Of a stretch of DNA of 64,000 nt, positions 21,890-32,448 are shown piece by piece (within the stretch, counting starts at the first letter, position 1; every line of letters starts with the position of its first letter). The notes under the pieces were generated by a model, which made no database searches, was not told the origin of the DNA, and saw only the letters and a list, made by a program, of their open reading frames with translations. The translations under genes and the position numbers were made by a program. Origin of the DNA: Linum tenue (taxonomy: Eukaryota; Streptophyta; Magnoliopsida; Malpighiales; Linaceae); assembly GCA_946122785.1 (NCBI GenBank), contig CAMGYJ010000004.1, forward strand, positions 57,668,679-57,732,678, given 5' to 3'.

Positions 21890-22520
21890 TAGGTCACTCA
21901 AATGAAGAAAGAGCATTATAATTTATAACCAACTAGGCTACATTTTATTTATTGTTATTCTTTAATTAAACTCTAGAAATATGTTTGGTGATGATGCTTC
22001 TATATTTATATTTTATCTTAAGTTATTTATATTTTATACAAAGAGATTAGTTTTGAAATCAGAACTCAAGTAACATTGATTCAAACTTTAATATTAAATT
22101 GTATGTGTACTTTAGTTTAGACAAAATACAAAAGTGTAACCGAAACATTGACCTCTGCGACGAGTATATTCATTTTTTGTGACAAATATACACATAATAT
22201 AATGATAAAATTGGAAAATGAGAGTCTCATTTCAAATTTCGTGGTCTGAGAATGATTCTAGAAAACTCTTTTCGTCATTGCGCCCAATTTATCTTTATAT
22301 TATGAGTAGATTGTCACAAAAAATTACTATATTTGTCACAAAGGTCCATATTTTGGTTACATATATGTATTTTGTCTAAACTGAACCACGTCATATAATT
22401 TTATATATGTTTGAATCAATATTACTTGAGGTTTGATTTCACAATTAATCACTTTCTATAAGATATAAAAATTTCATGTAATATATCATTCCTACTTGGT
22501 TGAAGAAGCTCATTTAACAT
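21890..22520. repeat. Long imperfect inverted repeat
   Basis: Arms of more than 200 bp face each other around about 22235. For example, GTTTAGACAAAATACA near 22117 and its inverse near 22370, and CTCAAGTAACATTGATTCAAAC near 22063 and its inverse near 22415. The central part matches the DNA flanking the Tat insertion (10600-10652 and 21123-21142), so this repeat exists in at least two copies here. It is probably a fold-back or MULE-type non-autonomous element; ends were not resolved. Confidence 0.65.
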
Positions 22521-24660
22521 TTTCCTTTTCATATTTCATGAATCGAGAGTGAAAGTATGAAGAGTAAGTTTGTCATCACAATTATTTATCTACTTTATAT
22601 AAAAAAGTATCAATATCACGTTTTGAACTATGGTCTTTTCAAATAAAAACAATAATCACAACCAATTAAACTAAACAAATTTGTGCTATCTTCTTAAATT
22701 TTAAACATACACTAAGCGAAGATTTGAAAAGCAAAGGACTTTCATCACGGTTAGATAGCCTATTAAATTTTATGAAAAACAAATTTTAATATGTGATTTA
22801 TAATTTTTTTATAACCTATACAATTTCAGATAATTTTAAAATTGCACCCCATATTTCATTGCTTGAAATATTGCATATTGAATGCAGTATTGAATATGAA
22901 AAGGAAATGTACAATTCTTTAAATTAATATAAATTTTCAGAACTACTACGAAACAATAATATTTTGTACAAACTCTAGGTGAATGATTCTCTAAAATTTT
23001 AGCATGGTTAACTGTTAAACTTTAAACCTCTTTCTAATCTGGCATGAATGGACCCAACAATAATGAGACAATATTGGCCCCAGAACAGAAGTAGAAAAAC
23101 ATCAATAGATTTACAATCTTCTCGCGCTCTCCCAACGAAGAAGTTCAAGTAATTTTGTGGTTTAATGTGATGTTCATTTCACCAGTTTTGGATGTGCTGA
23201 TCAACTTATAGGGCATTAACATATGAATGAGTTATAATTAACCTCACTATACAATTTTTACTCTTCATAATAATTAATTTAATCTTAATATTTTTTATGC
23301 TTGAAGTATTTTATGTATGAATTAGAGGTATACTTATTATTTGTGACATCAATGGTAGTTGGTTCAAATGTAATATTTCATCTGGTAGTCAAAACCGGAT
23401 AATGTGTACATTTATGACTGTTTTTTTTTATCTTGGTGTTGTGAATAAGTAGAAACTTAATTATTATAATGCATATAACTATACCTAGGCACATGGTCAA
23501 GCTAGCACGACACTGTTAGTGCATACCATGAAGATAATATATGTGGATCGACCCCGTATAAACATGAATGCTTCATGGGCTCGCGCACAAGTGCGAGCAA
23601 CACACAATCTATATTTGTGAACTCATATTTATAGAGAAATGCGCCATTTGATAAAAATAAAATATTCTAAAAATAATATATATTTGAATTTATGAGTAGT
23701 TTTTTACATCAACGTGTGACGGCTCATATTCTAAAAAGGTTTATAAAATGCATTCATTGTTTATTTTGATACTCAAACCTTTTTCAATGTATACAACTAA
23801 ACACTCATTTATAAAATCTTTCTTGATTAACTTCATTGCTAAAAGCTCTTTTATATGGTTTGTAGTAATAACAAACAATGCCAACAATAATTTTAGAAGC
23901 AAGTAAAGTGAAGAAGAAATTGGGATTTAATATCTCTTTGGAAATGTGTGTGTGTGTGTTTTGAGCTTTTCCTAGTTCAAAAAATTTGAGGAAGGGGTTG
24001 AAACTCATATATTTGTTCGAATATTGCATATAAAGTTGGAGTATTGAACATTTGGAAGCGATATATAAATCTTAAATTAGTATTAACTTTCAACCTGGTT
24101 GACCAATAGCCTTAGACCTCTTGCTAATATGACATGATTGGATCCAATAATCATAAGATGAGATTTAGTTTGATATGCTGGTTCAAAACCATTTTTTATG
24201 TCTAATGAATTTGTACGACAAATACATGTAAATAAGTGAAGATGAACCTGATTATGCATTTTGATTCTTTAGATAAATAAAATGGTTTAAGCGGTGAGCT
24301 ACTATGCACTCACTCAATTGGTTTATCGAGAGTTGTTTTTATCACTTTTAGTAATTAGTTTATTCACAAGCTATGAAACTACTTTGCTCCATCGAGGAAT
24401 AAGCGGTCATCTGTTCGCCAAGTTTCAGGTGCTCTGATTCACATTATCGACCGTGAATGGAGAAGAAGCATTTTCGAATGCAAAGTTGGAGAAGTAATTG
24501 GGATGTTTCTCGATTTCTCTTGATTTCAGGCAGTGGGAAGAAAGAGGAAGGGAATAGTGAGAGTGGTGAGATACAAAGCTCAGAGAGAGATCGAAAAACA
24601 AACGGAAAGAGAATGAGGAAGGCAAAGAGAGAGTGAGAGGACACATTTAAAAGAGGGGGG
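22521..24660. other. AT-rich intergenic, no gene recognised
   Basis: No coding region is supportable. A diverged direct repeat is present: the phrase near 23025-23075 around GACCCAACAATAATGAGA resembles that near 24105-24160. A short (TG)n run lies at 23944-23960. Confidence 0.5.
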
Positions 24661-24666
24661 AAATGA

Positions 24667-26417
24667 TAAAGTGTGAAATAATTTCCCTTCTCCTTTGATT
24701 AGAGGGAGCTGCCCTCCAAACAATTGTTGCTCAGGAGCCTTCAAGGATGTGCTCCGGGTACCCGACACCCCAGTTTGACCCTGGGATGGGGTCGAACCTT
24801 TCTCGGTTGTATTACTCGCCCCACGCTTGGTGGCCTTCTGACCCTTGGTATGATTCTGGCCCTTTTGAGCACTCGCTGATGCAGGTAATTCCTTGCCCCC
24901 CGATTTGAAAACTTTCAGGCTAGTCTCCGCCTTCCTACCAATCACAAGAGGCACATGATGGATAGGGACACTCACCAACCTTTGCTATTTCCACTCGCAT
25001 CCTTTCTAGCCAGTCCCAATGCAACTTGTTCAGGCAAAGGTGTTGTGCTCAGCGACATCGCAGCCTAAGACGCCACATGAGAAGAAAAAGTACACTTGGA
25101 GAGGTTAGACTCTACCCCCGCACCTTCTCCCTGTACCTGCATACCTTCGAGAATGGCTGAGGAAGTTCCACCATTACCACTATTATCCATATCCATTTGT
25201 GATGATTCCTCCTCAACTAGTGCCGAGAAGCGTAGCCACCAGGTATAGACGTGACCTGTGGCGTCGGTGTAGCTCCACTCCCATGCAACTGGGGGTTTGT
25301 CCTCCCATTAGGTATTGACTTCGGTTTGACCATCATTCATCACCACAGGCAGTCAGGGGAGTAGTAGTAGCTTTGGGACTTGGTTGAGGTTCCACCGGAC
25401 TCTCCGGTTGCACTTTCCTTAGTGACGGGTAGGTTGACTTCGAGTGGCCATACATACCAAATTCTGTGCAAATGTTATGAAACCCTTCGTACTCCACATA
25501 GTATGTCCGCCCCTCGATCTTATATTGCCCAATAGGGGTTTAGTAAGATCCACATCGATGCTAACTCGGCCATATTTTGTGCGAGCACCAGTGGTGGTAG
25601 CACGATCAACCCGGACCGGGCGGCCAATTCGAGAAGCAATCCTCTCTACCGCTTCGCGATTTATGAACTCGACGGACAGTTCTGGCAGGCGAGCCCAAAC
25701 AAGGGTCGTCGCCACTTCCACGAATTTGGCGTTGAAACCCTTACGCCACGACCTCACTGTAATATAGTGATTGTCGATCATCCATGGCCCTCCCATGGAA
25801 GCTTGCTCATAATACATTTGATTCTTGAAGCGAACAACATAGAACCCATACGAAAGACTAGAAATTTGGATAGTTCCAGTTTTTACCCAAAGCATTTCTA
25901 ATCGTTTCGAGATGATGGGGAAGGGAAACGTACGACCCATCACTTTGACGATGAGCGTTGACCTCTAGGATTGCCGATATCTCTGCTTCTCCAAAGCTTT
26001 GAAGGGGATTGTGGGACATCGCGTTGTCATCCTCGGGTATTTCATCGTCTAGGTCGTCCTCACGCATGGCTTCCGCCACTCCTCTGGGTTAGACTCAGCT
26101 ACATACCATTCCTCCGCATTGAATGGTCGAAAAAAGTTTGTCGATCCCGCGCCCCATGTCAATGGCGGGGGATTGTTCACAGGGTCATCACCCTTAATCT
26201 GCTCGTGGTGCTCCTCACCGAGTACCTGTTCCTCCTCCATTGGTTGCGTATCGAAGAGAGGGTTGGCGCACATCGCCTTCACTTTCTTCTTTGGTTGCTG
26301 CGATTCTTTTTCCCACCTGCTGTTTGGGGATGACGTCGCCGAGGGAGGGCGACGCTGTCCAGAGGTGGCATCCGGCGGCTGGGCTTCCAGGGAGATTTCT
26401 GGCGCCAGCCCGGCCAT
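24667..26417 (-). pseudogene. LINE ORF1 fragment (DUF4283), frameshifted
   Basis: The minus strand encodes an ORF1-like protein of plant L1-type LINEs in several broken frames. The N-terminal piece (26417-26049) and an acidic linker (26079-25858) precede a DUF4283 nucleic-acid-binding domain (25943 to about 25500) containing GGPWMIDNHYITVRSW, VWARLPELSVEF and GRPVRVDRATT. The CCHC knuckle expected after DUF4283 is garbled by a frameshift near 25500. The rest is Pro/Ser/Lys-rich to about 24667. No endonuclease or RT is joined to it. The orientation is opposite to the LINE 3' end at 27423-28953. Confidence 0.75.
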
Positions 26418-26429
26418 GGCCGACGAACG

Positions 26430-27400
26430 CAGCCGCTAGGGTTAAGGGTGTACAAAATCGCTTACTCCGAGAAACGCAAAGAAATTTTTAGTCGCTTTTT
26501 AAAAGTGGTTGTTTCTTTATTAATCACTAATATTATATAATTTTTAATCCTCCCTCTCTCGTGCGTTTTTCTTTGTTTTTTTATAAACTTTTTTTTTATT
26601 TTTAAAATAAAAATCACAAAATAACATCCAAAATTTACAATTCTTACCTGAAAATTATACAAAGTAAAACATATAATGTACAAACATTATAATAAACATC
26701 AATAATATGTTATTTAAAAAACAGAATATAAAAGTGTACATATCATATCATAAATATGTACAAACTAATATTACCATGTATACAAAATAAATTATAAAAG
26801 TATACAAATAAAAAATACAAACTATACAAACTATATCATAAAAGTATACAAAGCAATATTAAAAAGTATACAAACCAGAACCGCATCATATAATTATACA
26901 AATCAAGTTAAAATTACATACCAAGAATACTAAAAATAGAAAATATCACTATAAAAATTACTAATCGATAGAACTTGAAGGTACAAACCATTGTACACAA
27001 TAATATTACTTGCATTACAAATGAATAACTACCATAAAAAAATATACAAATTAATATTACACAAAGTATACTGACCATATCATAAAATTTTCTTCTAAAA
27101 TATAAAGGATTTATAAACAACACAAAACTAGAATGATCTCTTTTTTTGCCATAGTTATCCTCGAAGGAAAATTATGATGATTTAATTACTCACCAACAAA
27201 ATATACATGAAATAAATATTTATTAATATAATAATCAACAAGTAACACAAATATTACTTTTAAATCATGAATTAAGTAGTTAGAAGATTGTAAAACATTT
27301 GAAAATATAAACATTAACATAAAATATTAAATAACAAAATTCACGCATATAAAATTATTTTTAGAATGACAAAAAGTATTTCTCAGTTTAGGCATCAAAT
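26430..27400. other. AT-rich repeat DNA (TATACAAA family)
   Basis: No gene is seen. The sequence is made largely of degenerate ATCATAAAAGTATACAAA-type phrases. The same vocabulary occurs at 37.5-39.3 kb, so both may derive from one repeat family. Confidence 0.5.
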
Positions 27401-27422
27401 AATGCATTTTTGTTTTATAAAA

Positions 27423-28953
27423 AGGTTTAATACAACGTTGTTGGCCAAACAACTATGGAATCTGCACCAGAGACCAGGGTCCCTAGTAGCACAAATCATG
27501 CGAGCAAAATATCACAAACACACGACGGTGTTGGAAGCTGAAGTTGGTTACAGGCCAAGCTTTATCTGGAGAAGCCTTCTAAGTGCCCAGGATTTTCTCA
27601 ATAGAGGCTTGCGCTGGAGGATAGGAAATGGCGATAGCGTTAGTATCTGGGGAGACCGCTGGGTTCCCGCGGCCCCGGAGGGCTTCATTGTTTCCGCCCC
27701 GTGCGGGCTGCCAGCTGACGCAAAGGTGCGAGAGCTCATAAACCCCGATACGAGACAGTGGGATACAACTCTGCTTGCTGCATGTTTAGATAAGGAAATG
27801 GAAGAGGCTGTCCATAGCATCCCATTACGCGACACAACGGAGCAAGACATCCAGATTTGGGCGTCCAGCAGGAATGGGGAATTTGTGGTGAAAGACGCGT
27901 ACCGGTGCTGGGTTGAACAGGAAAATAAAGATCATGGCAGGACAGTTCCAGATGCAGCCCCTGTTTGGAAGAAAATTTGGAAGCTGAACGTTCCCCCAAA
28001 AGTTAGACACTTTCTGTGGAGATTTGCCAAGGACTCGTTACCTACTGGGGTCAAAGTGAGTGCCCATAACCCACGATGGAGCGACCGATGCCCGTTCTGT
28101 GATCAAGTGGAGACCCAGGCACATACATTTGGTGATTGTGAGTGGGGACGTCGCATTTGGCGGCCATCTCCTACGTCGGTCTGTTTTGAGAAGAAAGTCG
28201 GCGAAGACTGCCTAGCCTGGCTTGAGGCGGTGATCGATGAAGTGGAGCTCAATCTCCTGGAGTCATGGAGCGTCCTGCTGTACTACATTTGGAAGGAGCG
28301 TAATGCTCATTTATTCAATGGGTTTAAGATGAATGAGCTGGAGATTGCTACCTCAGCTGCTAAACTGCTAGCTGATTACCAACTAAGACAAGAGAAAGAA
28401 CTCAATCTGCAGATGGAAACTCCTCGAAAGGTGTGGACGGCTCCACCGACGGGAAGGATTAAGATCAACTCGGATGCAGGAATCTTGCCGGAGTCTCGGT
28501 GCTGTAGCAAGGGACTCAGCTGGCCGATTCCTCTTTGCAGTGGCTAAGAAGATCACAGGTGTCAGGGACCCGGAGGATGCGGAAGCCTTGGCGATGGAGT
28601 TGGGTGTGCAGATGGCGGTTCAGCTTAATCTTGCAAACCCGATATTGGAGACGGACTGCTTGAACCTCGTGGCAGATATTTCCCAGGCGGAAAGAATCAG
28701 AACTGAAAAGGGAGTGGTGTGCAGAAACATTCGTCGGCTGCTTGGGCTTTTAGGTGAATCCTCTTGGCAGTATGCACCTAGAGAAGCGAATGTGGTAGCT
28801 CATATGATGGCACATGTGGAAACAATTTGGAATGAAAGGTCTGTTTGGGTGGATAGACCCCCGATCATCCTGCTTGATCAGTTAGAGTTGGACAATGTAA
28901 CTTTCCCTTCTGATTAATGGAAGATTCCCAGGTTCACAGTAAAAAAAAAAAAA
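27423..28953 (+). pseudogene. LINE 3' end: zf-RVT + RNase H, with poly(A)
   Basis: The 3' part of a plant L1-type LINE ORF2. The first frame (to 28547) holds the end of the RT-associated region (FNTTLLAKQLWNLH, GNGDSVSIWGDRW), then a zf-RVT domain (PVWKKIWKLNVPPKVRHFLW, CPFCDQVETQAHTFGDC). A frameshift near 28480 moves the reading to 28474-28917, an RVT_3-type RNase H (ETDCLNLV, YAPREANVVAHMMA). The stop at 28917 is followed within about 25 nt by a 13-14 nt A run (28941-28954), the expected LINE tail. The endonuclease and most of the RT are missing. Confidence 0.85.
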
Positions 28954-29208
28954 ATACACTTGTATATCCAAAACTTTTACGGTTGTGCCAATAATATCCA
29001 AATTTCCCGGAATACCACTTATATCCATGTTTTAAAGTTGTTCTTTGCCAAATCTACCCATTTTCCAATATATTTTTGGTTAAATACACTTGTATATCCA
29101 AAAACACAGTTAAAGAATGTGAAGGAATTGGATATAAGTAGTATTTCAGGAAATTTGGATATTATTGGCACAACCGTAAAAGTTTTGGATATACAAGTGT
29201 ATTTAACC
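28952..29208. mobile_element. MITE with 75-bp inverted arms and a third internal end
   Basis: Arms 28952-29026 and 29130-29204 are inverted copies with about 3 mismatches. The loop contains a further direct copy of the terminus (GGTTAAATACACTTGTATAT, from about 29075). The inner copy and the right end therefore form a smaller element within the larger one. It abuts the LINE poly(A). Confidence 0.8.
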
Positions 29209-29264
29209 TTATAAAAAGTCTGAGTTGTGAGCTACGACATGAATGTAAAATGAAGAGTTTACTA

Positions 29265-29810
29265 TACTACAAGAAAATCGATTATGGGAAATTTTGTCAT
29301 GGGTAAGTTCACATGACCGAAAATGACCTTTTTATTACAGGGATATATTCCTCTGACTTGTTGATTGTTAAATAACAATAAGAATAGTTTCCCATGATTG
29401 TTGGTGGGCTGGAACAAAAACATGATATATGTACCACAATCACAGGGTTCTCTAGTGACTATTGATTAGTATCCATCACTTGATTTTCATGTGATTAGTA
29501 AGGACCAATCATCACGGGGTTCCTCTGACCATTGAGACAAAACCCCGTAACGAATAACCCAAGAAGTCACGAGAAATCTCATGACTATTTCACAATTTAG
29601 TCATGAGAATTATCGTGACAAAATAGAGCTTCTGTCATGGGGTTTTTTCTGTTATTTTATCTTCTCTGTCACGGAATTTCCCGTGATATTTTACCTTTGA
29701 TCACGGGCATGCTTGATACTGGAATATATCATGACAAATTCTTTCCGTCACGGGAATTGGCTGTTCAGTTACGGGAAATCCCGTGATCGAAGGTGAATTT
29801 TCCTGTAGTG
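29265..29810. mobile_element. Small CACTA-like non-autonomous element
   Basis: The left end TACTACAAGAAAATCGAT and the inverted right end CACTACAGGAAAATTC resemble the CACTACAAGAAAA termini of CACTA transposons. The interior repeats TCACGGG/CCCGTGA-like motifs in both orientations. No transposase is present and the 3-bp target copies are unclear. Confidence 0.6.
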
Positions 29811-30326
29811 CGCTAGGTTAGATTTTTCGTAGTTTGATTAATGTTAAAATACATTAACTACAATATCTATGGACTAGTGAACTTTGAGCCGCGCTACGCT
29901 GCGGCTGGGGATGGATTCTGGGCTTCCCGTTGCAAAATTGTTTTGTTGGATGACACTTATAAATAGGGGTGTAAGTTTGTCTACAGAGTCGTGCGGGTCT
30001 GTTTGTCTGTAGAGTCAAGGATCGGGTCATCTTTTGATCCTATAAAGGTCGGATAGGGTTGGGTCACTTTTTGACTCTATGACCATTAGCAAAAAAATAA
30101 TGATATGAAATTTCTCCATTATGAAATAAACCCATAACATTGATCAAGTCGACAGAAGATCAGTTTGTTTATTATTATGGGTCATATCCAAGAGCCGTAG
30201 CCAATTTGGCACTTCCATCCACCCACCATACAAATTCATACGATGAATCGAATTCAACCCTCCAAATTCGTTCCATGTAACAGCCATTTCTCTTCATAGT
30301 TTCATCATCCATCTTCTTCTTCTCCA
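29811..30326 (+). promoter_or_regulatory. Upstream region of the UGT gene
   Basis: A non-coding stretch of 516 bp before the UGT start codon. A GTC/GGGTC-rich section (about 29966-30080) with the start TAGGGGTGTAAG resembles a hAT end but has no partner with a matching duplication. No TATA box could be assigned. Confidence 0.4.
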
Positions 30327-31751
30327 ATGGCGGACATCAAGGAAATTAACAGTGCTAAATTAGAAATTGTGATGTTTCCATGGCTGGCCATGGGCCACTT
30401 AATCCCATTCTTCCACCTCTCCAAGCTCCTAGCCGAAAAGGGCCACAGAATCCACTTCGTCTCCACTCCCAGAAACCTCTCCCGACTACCCAAAATACCC
30501 CTACACCTCTCTTCCCAAATGACCCTCGTCTCCTTCCCCTTACCTCCCGTCCCCAACCTCCCGCCGCAGGCCGAATCCTCCATGGACGTCCCTTACAACC
30601 ACCAGCAGCTTCTCAAGCAGGCCTTCGACTCCCTCCGCCCGCCGCTGACCGAGTTGCTCCGCCGATTGAACCCCGATTGGGTGATTTACGACTACGCCTC
30701 CCACTGGCTCCCCGCCGCCGCCGGCCGCCGGATCTCCTGCGCCTTCTTCAGCCTCTTCACCGCCGCGACGATCTCGTTCACCGGCGCCCCGGGGTTCGTG
30801 GATTCGCGGTCGAGGGCGGAGGATTTCACCGTGGCCCCCGATTGGGTGCCGTTCGAATCCGACGTGGCGTATCGCCTCCACGAGATCACGAAGTACGTGG
30901 AGAAAACCGAGGAGGATTCTTCGGGGCCGTCCGATCAGATCCGGTTCAGCGTCGCGATGGAGGAGAGCGACGCCGTGATCGTGCGGAGCTCGCCGGCGTT
31001 CGAACCGGATTGGTTCGACCTTCTCGATCGGATTCACGAAAAGAGGATTGTGCCCGTCGGATTCTTGCCGCCGGTGACGGGTGAAGAGTCGGATGAAGGT
31101 GGATCGGCCGTATGGGGTGAGATTAAGGAGTGGCTCGACGAGCAGCGAGTCAACTCGGTTGTGTACGTGGCATTGGGAACGGAGGTTTCGCTGACTCGGG
31201 AGGAAATCGCCGAGCTGGCTATGGGACTGGAAAAGTCCGGGCTGCCCTTCTTCTGGGCGCTGCGGAGGTACGCGGCCGGGTCGACCCGGGACGCGGCGGC
31301 AATGCTGCCGGGCGGGTTCGTGGAGCGGGTTGCGGGTCGAGGGATCGTGTACACGGAGTGGGCCCCACAGGTGAAGATACTGAGCCACGACTCGGTCGGA
31401 GGGTTCCTGACTCACTGCGGGTGTAACTCGGTGGTGGAAGGCTTGGCTTTCGGCAAGGTACTGATATTGCTTCCGATGATAAACGACCAGGGGCTTAATG
31501 CTAGGTTGCTGGCGGGGAAAAAACTCGGGATGGAGATTCCGAGACGAGACGACGACGGATCGTTCACCGGCGATTCGGTGGCGGCGACGGTGACGGCGAC
31601 TATGGTGGAAGAGTCAGGCGAGCCGTGGAGGAGCGCCGTCAAGGCTGCCAAGGAGACGTTTGGAGACGGGGAGAAGAATGACCGGTTGGTTGACAACCTT
31701 GCAAATTACTTGCAAGATATGAAAATGGGTTTATGTAAGAAAACGATTTAG
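30327..31751 (+). CDS. UDP-glycosyltransferase, UGT91-like
   Basis: An intronless 474-residue family 1 glycosyltransferase, the usual length, transferring a sugar from a UDP donor to a small molecule in the cytosol. The N-terminal FPWLAMGHLIPFFHLSKLLA segment and TPRNLSRLPKIP are characteristic of UGT91. The catalytic histidine is His24 and its partner aspartate is Asp122 (VIYDYASHW). The donor-binding PSPG box spans residues 345-388: WAPQVKILSHDSVGGFLTHC, then GCNSVVEG, ending in DQ (387-388). Gln388 favours UDP-glucose in most UGTs, though UGT91 members include enzymes that extend existing sugars. Cys366 replaces the tryptophan of the HCGWNS motif. The gene is convergent with LACS1-like, 700 bp away. 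The acceptor substrate cannot be predicted. The start is the first ATG in a clean context. Confidence 0.93.
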   Translation: MADIKEINSAKLEIVMFPWLAMGHLIPFFHLSKLLAEKGHRIHFVSTPRNLSRLPKIPLHLSSQMTLVSFPLPPVPNLPPQAESSMDVPYNHQQLLKQAFDSLRPPLTELLRRLNPDWVIYDYASHWLPAAAGRRISCAFFSLFTAATISFTGAPGFVDSRSRAEDFTVAPDWVPFESDVAYRLHEITKYVEKTEEDSSGPSDQIRFSVAMEESDAVIVRSSPAFEPDWFDLLDRIHEKRIVPVGFLPPVTGEESDEGGSAVWGEIKEWLDEQRVNSVVYVALGTEVSLTREEIAELAMGLEKSGLPFFWALRRYAAGSTRDAAAMLPGGFVERVAGRGIVYTEWAPQVKILSHDSVGGFLTHCGCNSVVEGLAFGKVLILLPMINDQGLNARLLAGKKLGMEIPRRDDDGSFTGDSVAATVTATMVEESGEPWRSAVKAAKETFGDGEKNDRLVDNLANYLQDMKMGLCKKTI

Positions 31752-32448
31752 TTTGGATCAGATGATTAGGATTTAATCGTTTTAATCATTCGATTCGTAT
31801 ATTATGGTTTTAAAAATATTAAATTCAAATAATAAAAAAGAAAAACTTTACCGTTTGTTTATAATATAACTAATTACACTATCGTTTTGGAAATACTAAA
31901 CCCAAAACCTATCCAAAAAAGTAGGAACCTTATGGATGTGTTAGCTATTTAGCTAATGAAGATACTTAAGCAACAACACAAAAAATGCAACTATTTTACG
32001 CTACACAAAAAAAAAAAACACTAATTACAATTTCAAACAAATAATCCGAGATGAAATTGATCTAACTGCATAGATGTTAATCGAATTTTAAAGAAATTCA
32101 ATTTGTTTTAACATATGTCTAGTTTTTCTTTTTCTTACAAACATTTGTCGAAAAAAGCTAAAAAGATTATAAGCGAACACATTCATAGTATGTTATTCTT
32201 CTAATATTAATGATAAATAAGGATGAGTTGGATCGTATTGAACGAGTGGGTCGGTTCACGGGTCTTTTTGTTCACCCTAGTTACTATAGGTTGCATTAAC
32301 AAAACTTTGCTCACTAAACGAAGACCAATGTCAAGGAAGGACTTCTCATATGGCAAACTGCATTTGGCATTTGCTTTATTGTTTCACAAACATGGTTAAG
32401 TCACCGTGCAAATCAAGAAACACAACTATTGCATCCGCAATTCTTTGT
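31752..32448. other. Intergenic between the convergent UGT and LACS genes
   Basis: About 700 bp of AT-rich DNA holding the two 3' UTRs. A fragment near 32220-32275 (inverse start TAGGGTGAACAAAAAGACCC) resembles a hAT end. No gene is seen. Confidence 0.5.

Noticed and set aside
29893..29915. GC-rich palindrome AGCCGC...GCGGCT upstream of the UGT.
   Set aside because: Short arms and no neighbouring features to support a terminator or regulatory site.
30540..31415. A 291-codon open frame antisense to the UGT.
   Set aside because: It is a GC-rich shadow of the UGT coding frame with no recognisable domain.
29966..32273. Inverted hAT-like ends (TAGGGGTGTAAG and inverse TAGGGTGAAC) on both sides of the UGT gene, as if a transposon had captured it.
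   Set aside because: The 8 bp outside the two ends do not match (CTTATAAA versus GTTACTAT) and the ends diverge quickly; independent fragments are more likely.
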